A stretch of DNA of 13,368 nt from Panacagrimonas sp052387335 (GTDB taxonomy: Bacteria; Pseudomonadota; Gammaproteobacteria; Nevskiales; Nevskiaceae), in NCBI GenBank assembly GCA_052387335.1, contig JBQTJH010000020.1, positions 1 to 13,368 of the forward strand, in the 5' to 3' direction. The notes under the pieces were generated by a model that was given only the letters and a program-made list of their open reading frames with translations, was not told the origin of the DNA and searched no databases. Positions 7,701 to 13,368 of this stretch are shown here, piece by piece; the first letter of the stretch is position 1; each line of letters opens with the position of its first letter. The translations under genes and the position numbers were made by a program.

Positions 7701-8247
7701 CTACAAGCTCGATGATCGCGACCTGGCCTCGTACCTGATGTATCCCAAAGTGTTCAAGGATTTTGCCGAAGGCCGCAAGCTCTACGGCGATCTGTCCGAG
7801 CTGCCCACGCCCACGTTTTTCTACGGCATGCGCGAGCAGGAAGAGATCAGCGTGGACATCGACCAGGGCAAGACCCTGGTGATCCGACTGCAGGGCAGCA
7901 CCGAGTTGCCGGAAGAAGGTCTGGTCAAGCTGTTCTTCGAGTTGAACGGCCAGTCGCGGCAGATTCGTGTGCCCAAGGCCGGCGCCGCAGCCGCCCAGCT
8001 CGAACGGCCGAAGGCCGATGAAACCAACGCCAATCACATCGGCGCGCCCATGCCCGGTATGGTCGTGCGCGTCGCCGTCGCCGAAGGTGCGAGCGTGGCC
8101 AAGGGTGAACCGCTGGTGGTGCTGGAGGCGATGAAGATGGAGACCGTGATCGCGGCCCCGCGTGACGCCAAGGTCAGCAAGGTGCATATCAAGTCCGGTA
8201 CGCCGGTGAACGCGCGCGACCTGCTCATCGAGCTGATCGACGCCTGA
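4786..8247 (+). CDS. pyc: Pyruvate carboxylase, single-chain biotin enzyme
   Basis: This enzyme carboxylates pyruvate to oxaloacetate with ATP and bicarbonate, refilling the TCA cycle and feeding gluconeogenesis. The 1153-residue protein has every domain of the alpha4 type on one chain. The biotin carboxylase (about 1-455) shows KLLVANRGEISIRV, the ATP-grasp glycine loop SWGGGGRGMR and EVNPRVQVEHTVTEEVTG. A linker/allosteric region of about 80 residues follows. The carboxyltransferase (about 535-800) shows TDTTMRDAHQSL (Asp548), the expected carbamylated Lys717 in GIKDMAG, and the metal-binding HTH pair His746/His748. Next come a conserved C-terminal carboxyltransferase extension with MPGGQYTNL and the biotinyl domain, with EAMKMET and biotin-accepting Lys1117. 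I chose the ATG at 4786 because conserved sequence begins directly there and AGAGG lies seven bases upstream. An in-frame start at 4687 would add 33 unconserved residues. Many gammaproteobacteria instead have a two-subunit enzyme or PEP carboxylase. Confidence 0.97.
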   Translation: MRIKKLLVANRGEISIRVMRAAAEMGIRTVAIYAHEDRFALHRFKADESYLVGKGQKPIAAYLDIADIIRIATEAQVDAIHPGYGFLSENPLFAEACAAAGIAFVGPKPEVLRTLGDKVAARAAAMAANVPILPASGTLPLDVEEVKKIAAQIGYPVMLKASWGGGGRGMRAIESEAELPGLLESARREAKAAFGNDEGYLEKLVRRARHVEVQILGDQHGNVMHLFERDCSVQRRNQKVVERAPAPYLTQEQREELCSAAVRLCRSVNYSHAGTVEFLMDADTGLFYFIEVNPRVQVEHTVTEEVTGVDIVKSQIRVTEGARIGDPEDKGMPKLPTQDTVRLDGHALQCRVTTEDPENGFTPDYGRLIAYRSPAGFGIRLDGGTSYAGAVITPYYDSLLVKVTAWAQTSDEAISRMHRALTEFRIRGLATNLMFVDNVIRHPLFASGECTTRFIDTTPELFVFTPRKDRATKLLRFIGEVVVNGNPEMKGRKPPEGLLPEPKRPALSLKTPIPTGTRDRLKQLGPKGFADWLKSEKRVLLTDTTMRDAHQSLFATRMRSKDMLAIAPYYARMAPNLFSLECWGGATFDVALRFLKEDSFDRLAGLREHIPNIPFQMLLRSANAVGYTNYADNVVKFFVKQAAEAGVDIFRVFDSLNWVENMRVAMDAVIESGGVCEGTICYTGDLFDASRSKYNLKYYVDMAKQLEKAGAHILGIKDMAGVCKPRAARELVRALKNEVGIPLHFHTHDTSGIAAASVLAAVEAGCDAVDGALDAMSGLTSQPNLGSIAAALAGSERDPAIDLGALRELSDYWEGVRKFYAPFEADIRSGTGDVYNHEMPGGQYTNLREQARSLGLESRWAEVSKAYADVNKLFGDIVKVTPSSKVVGDMALFMVGQNLTPAEVADPDKSIDFPESVVQLFRGELGYPADGWPSALQAKVLKGKTPVQGRIGDHLPPVDLEAARAEGEKAVGYKLDDRDLASYLMYPKVFKDFAEGRKLYGDLSELPTPTFFYGMREQEEISVDIDQGKTLVIRLQGSTELPEEGLVKLFFELNGQSRQIRVPKAGAAAAQLERPKADETNANHIGAPMPGMVVRVAVAEGASVAKGEPLVVLEAMKMETVIAAPRDAKVSKVHIKSGTPVNARDLLIELIDA

Positions 8248-8274
8248 GCCGTATGCATAACGACACGCAGTCTC

Positions 8275-8316
8275 GTCAGCGTCATCCGCGGTGTGTACAT
8301 TCCCGCGTGAGCTGAC
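8275..8316. terminator. Imperfect hairpin after pyc, possible terminator
   Basis: GTCAGC (8275-8280) pairs with GCTGAC (8311-8316), TCA (8282-8284) with TGA (8308-8310), and CGCGG (8287-8291) with CCGCG (8303-8307). This gives a 14-base-pair stem with two small bulges on the 5' side and an 11-base loop. It starts 27 bases after the pyc stop and ends 51 bases before the next start. No U-tract follows, so it is not a textbook intrinsic terminator. Termination with Rho help or transcript-end protection is the likeliest use. Confidence 0.45.
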
Positions 8317-8367
8317 GGTAATGTCAGAGCTACGGCCATGCGGTCGCGGCGCACCGGGGATCAAGCA

Positions 8368-9675
8368 ATGCGTGTACATGGAATCAGAGGGTGGCGTTGG
8401 CTGGCGGCGGGCCTGCTGAGTCTGTCCGGCGGCGTCGTGCAAGCGCAGCTGCAGTCGCTGCTGGCGCCGCAGACGCTGCAGGTGGGTTGCGACTGGATCC
8501 TGGCCTACGACTCGACGATTCCTGATCGCGGCAATTACGCCTTTCCCGAGACCCATGCGCGCTACTGGGTGGCGGTGATCTCGGACACGGTGCCCGCCGG
8601 CTCGCGTCTGAAGATCGAGGGGCGGTACCCCGACGCGCGCTACTCCGCGCTGCACGTGCATGACGGCAATCTGTTCGTACATGACGCGCTCAGCGACAAC
8701 GAATTCGCGCCCGATCCCGGCAGCGTCAATCGCAACCTGGACCGTACGCGCCGTGACATCGACCTGCCCACCGGCGGTTCCTACACCGGTTACGTCAACA
8801 TCGGCCAGAGCAAGCCGCCCATCCGCACGGCCAACACCTTGTACCGACCTGCGCCGGCGCTATTCGACAGCAAGGTCAAGAAACGCACCGCGCTGGCCTA
8901 TCGCACCTATCTGGCGGAGGGCGACAACACCGGGGGTGTCGATCTGCCCAAGCTCACCCTGCTCACGCCGCAGGGCGCGCGGGCTTTGTCGCCGGCCGTG
9001 GACAAGCCCACGTGCGACGCCATCCAGGCGCAGTTCGCAGTGGCCGCGGTGAGTCTGCCGGTGTCCTTGCTGCAGCCGCTGATCCCGGAAGCGATTCCAG
9101 TGTTCAAGAAGTTCGACGGCGCGCTGCTCAACGCCACCGGTCTGGGTGTGGGTTTCAATCCGCACAACGGCTTTCTCGCCGCCAAGACCGATCTGGCCTA
9201 CGGCGACATGGTGCTGGTGCGCGGCCAGCTACCCACCTACACCACTCAGGATCAACCCGACCCGACGCCGCAGCTGCGCTACTGGTCGCTGTGCCAGAGC
9301 GGCGCAGCCAGCACCAAGGTGGTGGCCTGCGTCGCCGATCAGAGCACGCCGCTGGACGAGCACGGTTACTACAACGTGGTGCTGAGCAAGCACACGGCGC
9401 GCCCCGCCACGCTGCCCACGTCGTTTGCCTGGCTACCGATGGGCACCGAGAAGCAGGGCGCGATGACCGTGCGCGAACTGCTGGCGCATCCGCAGTTCGC
9501 CAAGTCCATCGAGAAGGCCAGCACACGCAACACGGCGCTGGATCGCGATACCTACATGCCGGTGGCGACCTACTGTTCGCAAGCCGTGTTCGATAGCGCC
9601 CGCACGCAACAACTCAGCGCCGAGGCCACGTTCATCGCCTGTCAGGCTGCGCGTGGTCTACTGCCCGGCCTGTAA
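8368..9675 (+). CDS. Exported protein of unknown function, six cysteines
   Basis: I cannot name a function for this 435-residue protein. From the ATG at 8368 it begins MRVHGIRGWRW, then a hydrophobic core and a probable cleavage after VVQA (about residue 26), a good Sec signal. A purine-rich GGGGA precedes this ATG by about nine bases. An in-frame ATG at 8338 would add ten residues ahead of the signal and is less likely. The N-terminal third resembles, from memory, secreted conserved hypotheticals carrying YW...GSRLKIEGRYPDARY, LSDNEFAPDPGSVN and a later FNPHNGFLAAKTDL segment. The mature part has six cysteines, an even number that allows three disulfides and fits a periplasmic or secreted location. 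No hydrolase, protease or haem motif is visible. It lies only 24 bases before the esterase gene, so the two are probably cotranscribed and may act on the same extracellular material; that is inference. Confidence 0.72.
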   Translation: MRVHGIRGWRWLAAGLLSLSGGVVQAQLQSLLAPQTLQVGCDWILAYDSTIPDRGNYAFPETHARYWVAVISDTVPAGSRLKIEGRYPDARYSALHVHDGNLFVHDALSDNEFAPDPGSVNRNLDRTRRDIDLPTGGSYTGYVNIGQSKPPIRTANTLYRPAPALFDSKVKKRTALAYRTYLAEGDNTGGVDLPKLTLLTPQGARALSPAVDKPTCDAIQAQFAVAAVSLPVSLLQPLIPEAIPVFKKFDGALLNATGLGVGFNPHNGFLAAKTDLAYGDMVLVRGQLPTYTTQDQPDPTPQLRYWSLCQSGAASTKVVACVADQSTPLDEHGYYNVVLSKHTARPATLPTSFAWLPMGTEKQGAMTVRELLAHPQFAKSIEKASTRNTALDRDTYMPVATYCSQAVFDSARTQQLSAEATFIACQAARGLLPGL

Positions 9676-9699
9676 ATCTTTTCTTGAATGAGGTCTGCC

Positions 9700-10611
9700 A
9701 TGCCTTCGCTCCGTTCGCCGCACGCGCTGCTGTCTGTCCTTACGCTGACCCTCGCGCTGGGACTGGGCGGCCTGCTCAGCTCCGGTTGCGCACTGGCCGC
9801 GGGCAAGGGCCAGACGGTGGACGTGGAGATGCGCTCGGGCGTGCTCAAGCGCAACTATCGCCTATACATCCCGAGCGGCTATCAGAAGAACAAACCGGCG
9901 CCGCTGATCATTGCCCTGCACGGCGGCCTGGGCACCGGCAAGGTCATGGCCGAGCACGCGGGCCTGAGTGACGATGCGGATCGCGCGGGCATGCTGGTGG
10001 CCTACCCCGATGGCATCGGTCGCGGCTGGAACGCCGGCAGCTGCTGCGGCGATCCCATGGAAAAGCAGGTCAACGACGTGCTGTTCATGCGCAATCTGAT
10101 CGAAGACGTGAAGAGCAAGTACAGCGTCGATTCCAAGCGCATCTATGGCACCGGCTTTTCCAACGGCGCCATGCTGCTGCATCGCGTGGCCTGCGAGGCG
10201 CCCGAGTTGTTCACCGCCATCGCGCCGGTATCCGGCGGCATCATGGTCCCCGAGTGCCAGGCCAAGACCGCGCCTGCAGTGCTGCTGGTGCAGGGCCGCG
10301 CCGACGACCGCATCTTCTGGGACGGCGGTACGTTCAGTGGCACTTATCGACCTTCGATCAAGGAAATCGTCGCCAGCCTGCGCACGCGCAATCAGTGCAG
10401 CAGCCAGGAGGTGGTCACACGCAAGCAGGGCGTGGTCACCTGCATGACCCTCAAGGGCTGTGCCGCGGGCAAGGACGTGTCCTGGTGCGGTCTGGACGGC
10501 GTGGGCCACCAATGGGCCGGCGGCAAGACCATATTGCCGCGCATCCTGGGCAAGAACACCGACGAGTACGACACCTCGGCCGAAGTGGTGAAGTTCTTCG
10601 CCGCGCACTGA
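9700..10611 (+). CDS. Exported LpqC / PHB-depolymerase-family esterase
   Basis: This is an alpha/beta-hydrolase esterase of the LpqC / PHB-depolymerase / feruloyl-esterase (CE1-like) group. In the 303-residue protein an export signal is followed by RNYRLYIPSGY, the oxyanion segment ALHGG (72-76), YPDGIGRGWNAGSCCG, then the nucleophile elbow GTGFSNGAM with Ser154. The probable catalytic Asp is in GRADDRI (202-203), and GVGHQWAGG carries His270. Cysteines in GSCCG, ACEA, PECQ, NQCS, VTCM, KGCAAG and SWCG suggest several disulfides, as in secreted family members. The signal ends in LLSSGCALAAG. The cysteine there is a poor lipobox (Ser instead of Leu at -3), so cleavage after ALA or nearby is as likely as lipidation. 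I chose the ATG at 9700 because GAGGT lies five bases upstream. An in-frame ATG at 9688 would add four residues. Substrate could be a polyester, feruloyl or acetyl ester. Confidence 0.86.
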   Translation: MPSLRSPHALLSVLTLTLALGLGGLLSSGCALAAGKGQTVDVEMRSGVLKRNYRLYIPSGYQKNKPAPLIIALHGGLGTGKVMAEHAGLSDDADRAGMLVAYPDGIGRGWNAGSCCGDPMEKQVNDVLFMRNLIEDVKSKYSVDSKRIYGTGFSNGAMLLHRVACEAPELFTAIAPVSGGIMVPECQAKTAPAVLLVQGRADDRIFWDGGTFSGTYRPSIKEIVASLRTRNQCSSQEVVTRKQGVVTCMTLKGCAAGKDVSWCGLDGVGHQWAGGKTILPRILGKNTDEYDTSAEVVKFFAAH

Positions 10612-10621
10612 GTCCCGTCAG

Positions 10622-10638
10622 CGCCGATGCCCACGGCG
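10622..10638. terminator. Short GC hairpin after the esterase gene
   Basis: CGCCG (10622-10626) pairs with CGGCG (10634-10638) around a seven-base loop, beginning 10 bases after the esterase stop. It has only five base pairs and no following T-run, so this is a weak terminator candidate based mainly on position. Confidence 0.2.
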
Positions 10639-10701
10639 TCAGGTTGATCTGCCGACAACCCGTGGCGGCCTGCACAGCGCGCCCCTAAGCTTGGCGGCAT
10701 C

Positions 10702-10734
10702 CGCGGGCAGGCGCGTGACGTAATGACGCGGGCA
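10702..10734 (+). promoter_or_regulatory. Direct repeat plus palindrome upstream of the FAD-oxidoreductase operon
   Basis: CGCGGGCA occurs at 10702-10709 and again at 10727-10734, a spacing of 25 bases. Between and overlapping them is CGCGTgacgtaatgACGCG (10713-10731 region), with five-base inverted arms. The element lies 18-50 bases before the ATG at 10752, where an operator or activator site would be expected. The repeats are short and GC-rich, so chance is possible. The nearby CATACT (10740-10745) resembles a -10 box but has no convincing -35 partner. Confidence 0.25.
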
Positions 10735-10751
10735 ATTGCCATACTCCCTCC

Positions 10752-12056
10752 ATGAATATCGCCGTCATCGGCTCGGGCATCTCCGGGCTTTCTGCTGCTT
10801 ATTTCCTGTCGCAGCACCACAGCCTGACCCTGTTTGAGCAGGACAGTCGCGTCGGTGGTCACACCAACACCATCGAAGTGCCGCTGGCCGGAGGCGGCGT
10901 GCAGCCGGTGGATACCGGCTGGATCGTTTACAACGGCATCAACTATCCCAATCTCACCGCGCTGTTCCAGCAACTCGCGGTCAAGACACGGCCGACCAGC
11001 ATGTCCTTCGGCGTGTCCCTGGGTAAGGGCGCTTACGAGTGGATGGGCAGCGATCAGTTCTGGACCGTATTCGCGCAGCCGGCGAACCTGTTCAAGTGGT
11101 CGCACCTGCGCATGCTGATCGACATCCTGCGACTCAACGCGAAGTGCAATGCCTTGTTGAAGTCCGGCGTCTTGCCGGACGGCACGCTGGGCGACTTTCT
11201 GGCCACGTCGGGTCTGTCCAGGGAGCTGGCCAGCCGCTACCTGCTGCCCATGGCCGGACTCATCTGGAGCTGCTCGCCGAAGAAGGCGATGGATTATCCG
11301 GCGGCGGATTTCATGCGCTTCTTCGACTCGCACTCGCTGTTCACTGCCACCCAGCAACCCACCTGGCACACCGTAATCGGCGGATCGCACCAGTATCTGA
11401 AACCCTTGCTGAATGGCTTCAAGGGGCGCCTGCGCTTGAACACGCCCGTGCGCGGCATCACGCGCGATCCGAGCGGCGTGAGTCTGACAACGGACGCCGG
11501 CGAGGAGCGTTTCGATCAGGTGATCTGCGCCACCCATTCCGATCAGGCGCTGCGCCTGCTCAAGGACGCCGATGCGGTGGAGCGCAGCGTGCTGGGCGGC
11601 ATTCCGTACAACCTGAGTCGCTGCGTGCTGCACACCGACGAATCCTTCCTGCCGCGACGCCGTGCCGCCTGGGCCTCGTGGAACTACATCAACGACGCCG
11701 TGGACGGCGTCCACTGGAACGAGGCCAATGAGGTGCACGACCGCCCCATCTCCGGCAGCTACTGGATGAACAAGCTGCAGGGCATTGCGGGCCCGGTGAA
11801 TTACATCGTCACGCTCAATCCCACACGCGAGATTGCGCGCGACAAAATTTTGTACCAGACCGACTACCACCATCCGCATTACGGTCCGGACAGCGTGATG
11901 ACCCACGCGCGGCTGCCCGATATCCAGAATCGTCGCGGCGTCTGGTTTGCCGGCGCCTGGACCCAGTTCGGATTCCATGAGGACGGCCTCAAGTCCGGGC
12001 TGCGCGTGGTGCGCGGCCTGGATCCGGGCTGTTTGCCGGCGTGGGCGGTGTTGTGA
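10752..12056 (+). CDS. FAD-dependent oxidoreductase, COG2907 / amine-oxidase-like
   Basis: This 434-residue flavoprotein belongs to the NAD(P)-binding amine-oxidase-like superfamily, specifically the COG2907-type proteins that travel with DUF1365 and cyclopropane-synthase genes. The dinucleotide-binding fold begins at residue 2 (NIAVIGSGISGLSAAYFL), followed by the acidic strand end LFEQD and GGHTNT. PVDTGWIVYNGINYPNL, LPMAGLIWSCSP and the substrate-domain strand TWHTVIGGSHQYLKP come next. The C-terminal FAD-binding signature is WFAGAWTQFGFHEDGLKSG (398-416). Because the Rossmann strand starts at once, the ATG at 10752 is fixed. No Shine-Dalgarno is visible in the upstream CCCTCC stretch. Its stop overlaps the DUF1365 start as TGATG. 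The reaction is not established from sequence; oxidation or desaturation of a fatty acyl chain is the reasonable inference from the operon. Confidence 0.9.
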   Translation: MNIAVIGSGISGLSAAYFLSQHHSLTLFEQDSRVGGHTNTIEVPLAGGGVQPVDTGWIVYNGINYPNLTALFQQLAVKTRPTSMSFGVSLGKGAYEWMGSDQFWTVFAQPANLFKWSHLRMLIDILRLNAKCNALLKSGVLPDGTLGDFLATSGLSRELASRYLLPMAGLIWSCSPKKAMDYPAADFMRFFDSHSLFTATQQPTWHTVIGGSHQYLKPLLNGFKGRLRLNTPVRGITRDPSGVSLTTDAGEERFDQVICATHSDQALRLLKDADAVERSVLGGIPYNLSRCVLHTDESFLPRRRAAWASWNYINDAVDGVHWNEANEVHDRPISGSYWMNKLQGIAGPVNYIVTLNPTREIARDKILYQTDYHHPHYGPDSVMTHARLPDIQNRRGVWFAGAWTQFGFHEDGLKSGLRVVRGLDPGCLPAWAVL

Positions 12057-12847
12057 TGCAAGCGCAGGACGAGAAGCAGGCACGCGAGTCGCCCGGCTTT
12101 CTCTATCCCGCGCGGGTCAGTCACAGACGACGGATTGCGCCGCTGTACCGCTTTGTCTACCGCGTGTTTTACCTGCTGCTGGACGTGGATCGCATAGCCC
12201 AGGCGACGCGCGGCACGCGCCTGTTTTCGCACAACCGGTTCAACCTGCTGGCGGTTCATGATCGCGATCACGGCAAGGGCCAGATCGGCGGCCTGCGCCG
12301 CTGGGCCGAGGACATGCTGGCCACCCAGGGCATCGAGCTCGATGGCGGCCGCATCCGCCTGCTGTGCATGCCGCGGCTGTTCGGCTTTGCGTTCAATCCG
12401 ATCAGCCTCTGGTACTGCCAGCACGCCGACGGTTCGCTGCGCGCGGTCATCGCCGAGGTGCGCAATACCTTTGGCGAGAAACACAGCTATGTCCTGGCAT
12501 CCGGCGGCGCGCCAATCGCGTATCAACAGGCGCAGGACAAGGACAAGTGCTTCCACGTGTCGCCGTTTTTCGACCTGGTGGGGCGCTACCGTTTCCTGCT
12601 GAGTGAGCCGGGCGAGCGCCTGCGCGTGGTGATTCACGAGTCGCGTGAGGGTGTGCCGATTCTGGACGCGACCCTGGCGGCCGAACGCCGCGCGCTGAGC
12701 GATATCGCCATTGTTGGACAAGTGCTGCGGATGCCCTTCATGACCCTCAAAGTAGTGGCGGGGATCCACTGGGAAGCGTTGAAAATCTGGCTGCGAGGAG
12801 GGCGCTTTCACAAGAAGCCGCCGCCGCCGGAAGCCGAGGTCACATGA
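12056..12847 (+). CDS. DUF1365 family protein
   Basis: This 263-residue protein carries the DUF1365 (COG3496) pattern throughout: FLYPARVSHRRRIAPLYRFVYRVFYLLLD at the N-terminus (given here as landmarks around residues 16-43), then RLFSHNRFNLLAVHDRDHG. The family-typical LFGFAFNPISLWYC (108-121), EVRNTFGEKHSY (134-145) and KCFHVSPFF follow. The function of the family is unknown. It has no obvious signal peptide; the conserved Arg/His clusters and aromatic segments are compatible with a membrane-surface role. I chose the ATG at 12056, overlapping the FAD-enzyme stop by one base (TGATG). An in-frame GTG at 12041 would add five residues. The stop overlaps the next ATG as ATGA, so translation of all three genes is probably coupled. 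The lysine/proline-rich tail KKPPPPEAE is a minor oddity. Confidence 0.9.
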   Translation: MQAQDEKQARESPGFLYPARVSHRRRIAPLYRFVYRVFYLLLDVDRIAQATRGTRLFSHNRFNLLAVHDRDHGKGQIGGLRRWAEDMLATQGIELDGGRIRLLCMPRLFGFAFNPISLWYCQHADGSLRAVIAEVRNTFGEKHSYVLASGGAPIAYQQAQDKDKCFHVSPFFDLVGRYRFLLSEPGERLRVVIHESREGVPILDATLAAERRALSDIAIVGQVLRMPFMTLKVVAGIHWEALKIWLRGGRFHKKPPPPEAEVT

Positions 12848-13368
12848 CACACAACAAGCAGAATTCAGATGAATCGCGTGGTTACGCACGACCTGGCGGC
12901 GCCATGAATCAGGATGGCTTTTCGCCGGACCTGCCGAGTGCCCTGACATCGCGCGGCGATCTCAAGGGCCTGGGCTGGGCCATGCGCCTGGTGCTGTACA
13001 TGCTGTCGGGCATGCAGAGGGGCTCGCTGGACGTGCTGCTGCCCAACGGCGCTGTTCGTCATTTCGAGGGGCCACAGAAAGGCCCTCACGGCGTCTGGCG
13101 CATCAAGAACTCCGCCGGCCTGATGCGGCATGTGCTGGCGTCCGGCGAAGTCGGCATCGGCGACTCCTATCTGGACGACTGCTGGGATTCACCCGATCTC
13201 GCACGCCTGCTGGAAGTGCTCTATCTCAACGAGCCCTACTACAAGGGTCCGTTCGAGAAGAACTGGCTGGGGCAGTTGTACGGCTACTGGCAGCACCGGC
13301 GCAAGGCCAACACCAAGAAGACCGCGAAGAAGAACATCGAGCATCACTACGATCTGGGTAACGAGTTC
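12844..13368 (+). CDS. Cyclopropane-fatty-acid-synthase-type SAM methyltransferase (5' part, cut by window edge)
   Basis: Only the first 175 codons are in the window, and the frame is open to the last base. The visible N-terminal domain matches the CFA/MMAS methyltransferase family: LDVLLPNGAVRHFEG, then ASGEVGIGDSYLDDCWDSPDLARLLEVLY. The last visible residues, NIEHHYDLGNEF, are the conserved segment just before the SAM-binding fold, which lies beyond the edge. Such enzymes transfer a methyl or methylene group from SAM to the double bond of acyl chains in membrane phospholipids. The start ATG at 12844 overlaps the DUF1365 stop (ATGA). The first 40 or so residues, hydrophilic and ahead of the conserved part, are poorly conserved, so an in-frame ATG at 12904 is possible. 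In this operon the product may be a methylated or furan-type chain rather than a plain cyclopropane. Confidence 0.9.
   Translation, partial: MTHNKQNSDESRGYARPGGAMNQDGFSPDLPSALTSRGDLKGLGWAMRLVLYMLSGMQRGSLDVLLPNGAVRHFEGPQKGPHGVWRIKNSAGLMRHVLASGEVGIGDSYLDDCWDSPDLARLLEVLYLNEPYYKGPFEKNWLGQLYGYWQHRRKANTKKTAKKNIEHHYDLGNEF

Noticed and set aside
10645..10690. TGATC and TAAGC as an RpoE/ChrR-type ECF promoter for the lipid operon
   Set aside because: The two boxes are about 35 bases apart, roughly twice the spacing such promoters need.
10392..12083. Minus-strand open frame of 563 codons opposite the esterase and FAD genes
   Set aside because: It spans two unrelated plus-strand genes and their gap, and its translation has no domain pattern. 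It is a codon-bias shadow.

Overview
The window is GC-rich, densely coding bacterial chromosome. The gene content is plsY, a birA with an N-terminal helix-turn-helix, coaX, a single-chain pyruvate carboxylase, secreted proteins with Sec signals, and a DUF1365/cyclopropane-synthase cluster. Together with the codon use, this suggests a proteobacterium, most likely a gammaproteobacterium near the Xanthomonadales/Nevskiales. The placement is inference and only moderately secure. No tRNA, rRNA, CRISPR array, insertion sequence, phage gene or integration site is visible.

Layout. Positions 1-1350 are a decaying patch. It holds an alpha/beta hydrolase broken across three reading frames, an apparently intact HxlR-type regulator on the minus strand, and a short core piece of a short-chain dehydrogenase. 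From 1348 onward every gene is on the plus strand. A PaaI-like hotdog thioesterase (1348-1719) and a small exported protein of unknown function (1814-2251) come first. A tightly packed housekeeping run follows: plsY (phospholipid synthesis), birA (biotin ligase and probable biotin repressor) and coaX (pantothenate kinase), each overlapping the next. After a 151-base gap comes pyc, a full-length pyruvate carboxylase of about 1153 residues. BirA is the enzyme expected to biotinylate it, and CoaX starts the route to the CoA whose acetyl form commonly activates this enzyme, so the three sit in a sensible metabolic neighbourhood.

Positions 8368-10611 carry two exported proteins: one of unknown function with six cysteines, and an LpqC/PHB-depolymerase-type esterase with a recognisable Ser-His pair. 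After a 140-base gap a translationally coupled operon begins: a COG2907-type FAD oxidoreductase, a DUF1365 protein, and a cyclopropane-fatty-acid-synthase-type methyltransferase cut by the right edge. Their stops and starts overlap (TGATG, then ATGA). The set very probably modifies membrane fatty acyl chains, but its exact product cannot be read from sequence.

Most of the window is ordinary. The points most worth a second look are the FAD-DUF1365-methyltransferase operon, the deletion scars around the HxlR regulator (including a disrupted operator-like repeat), and an inverted repeat that abuts the plsY start codon.
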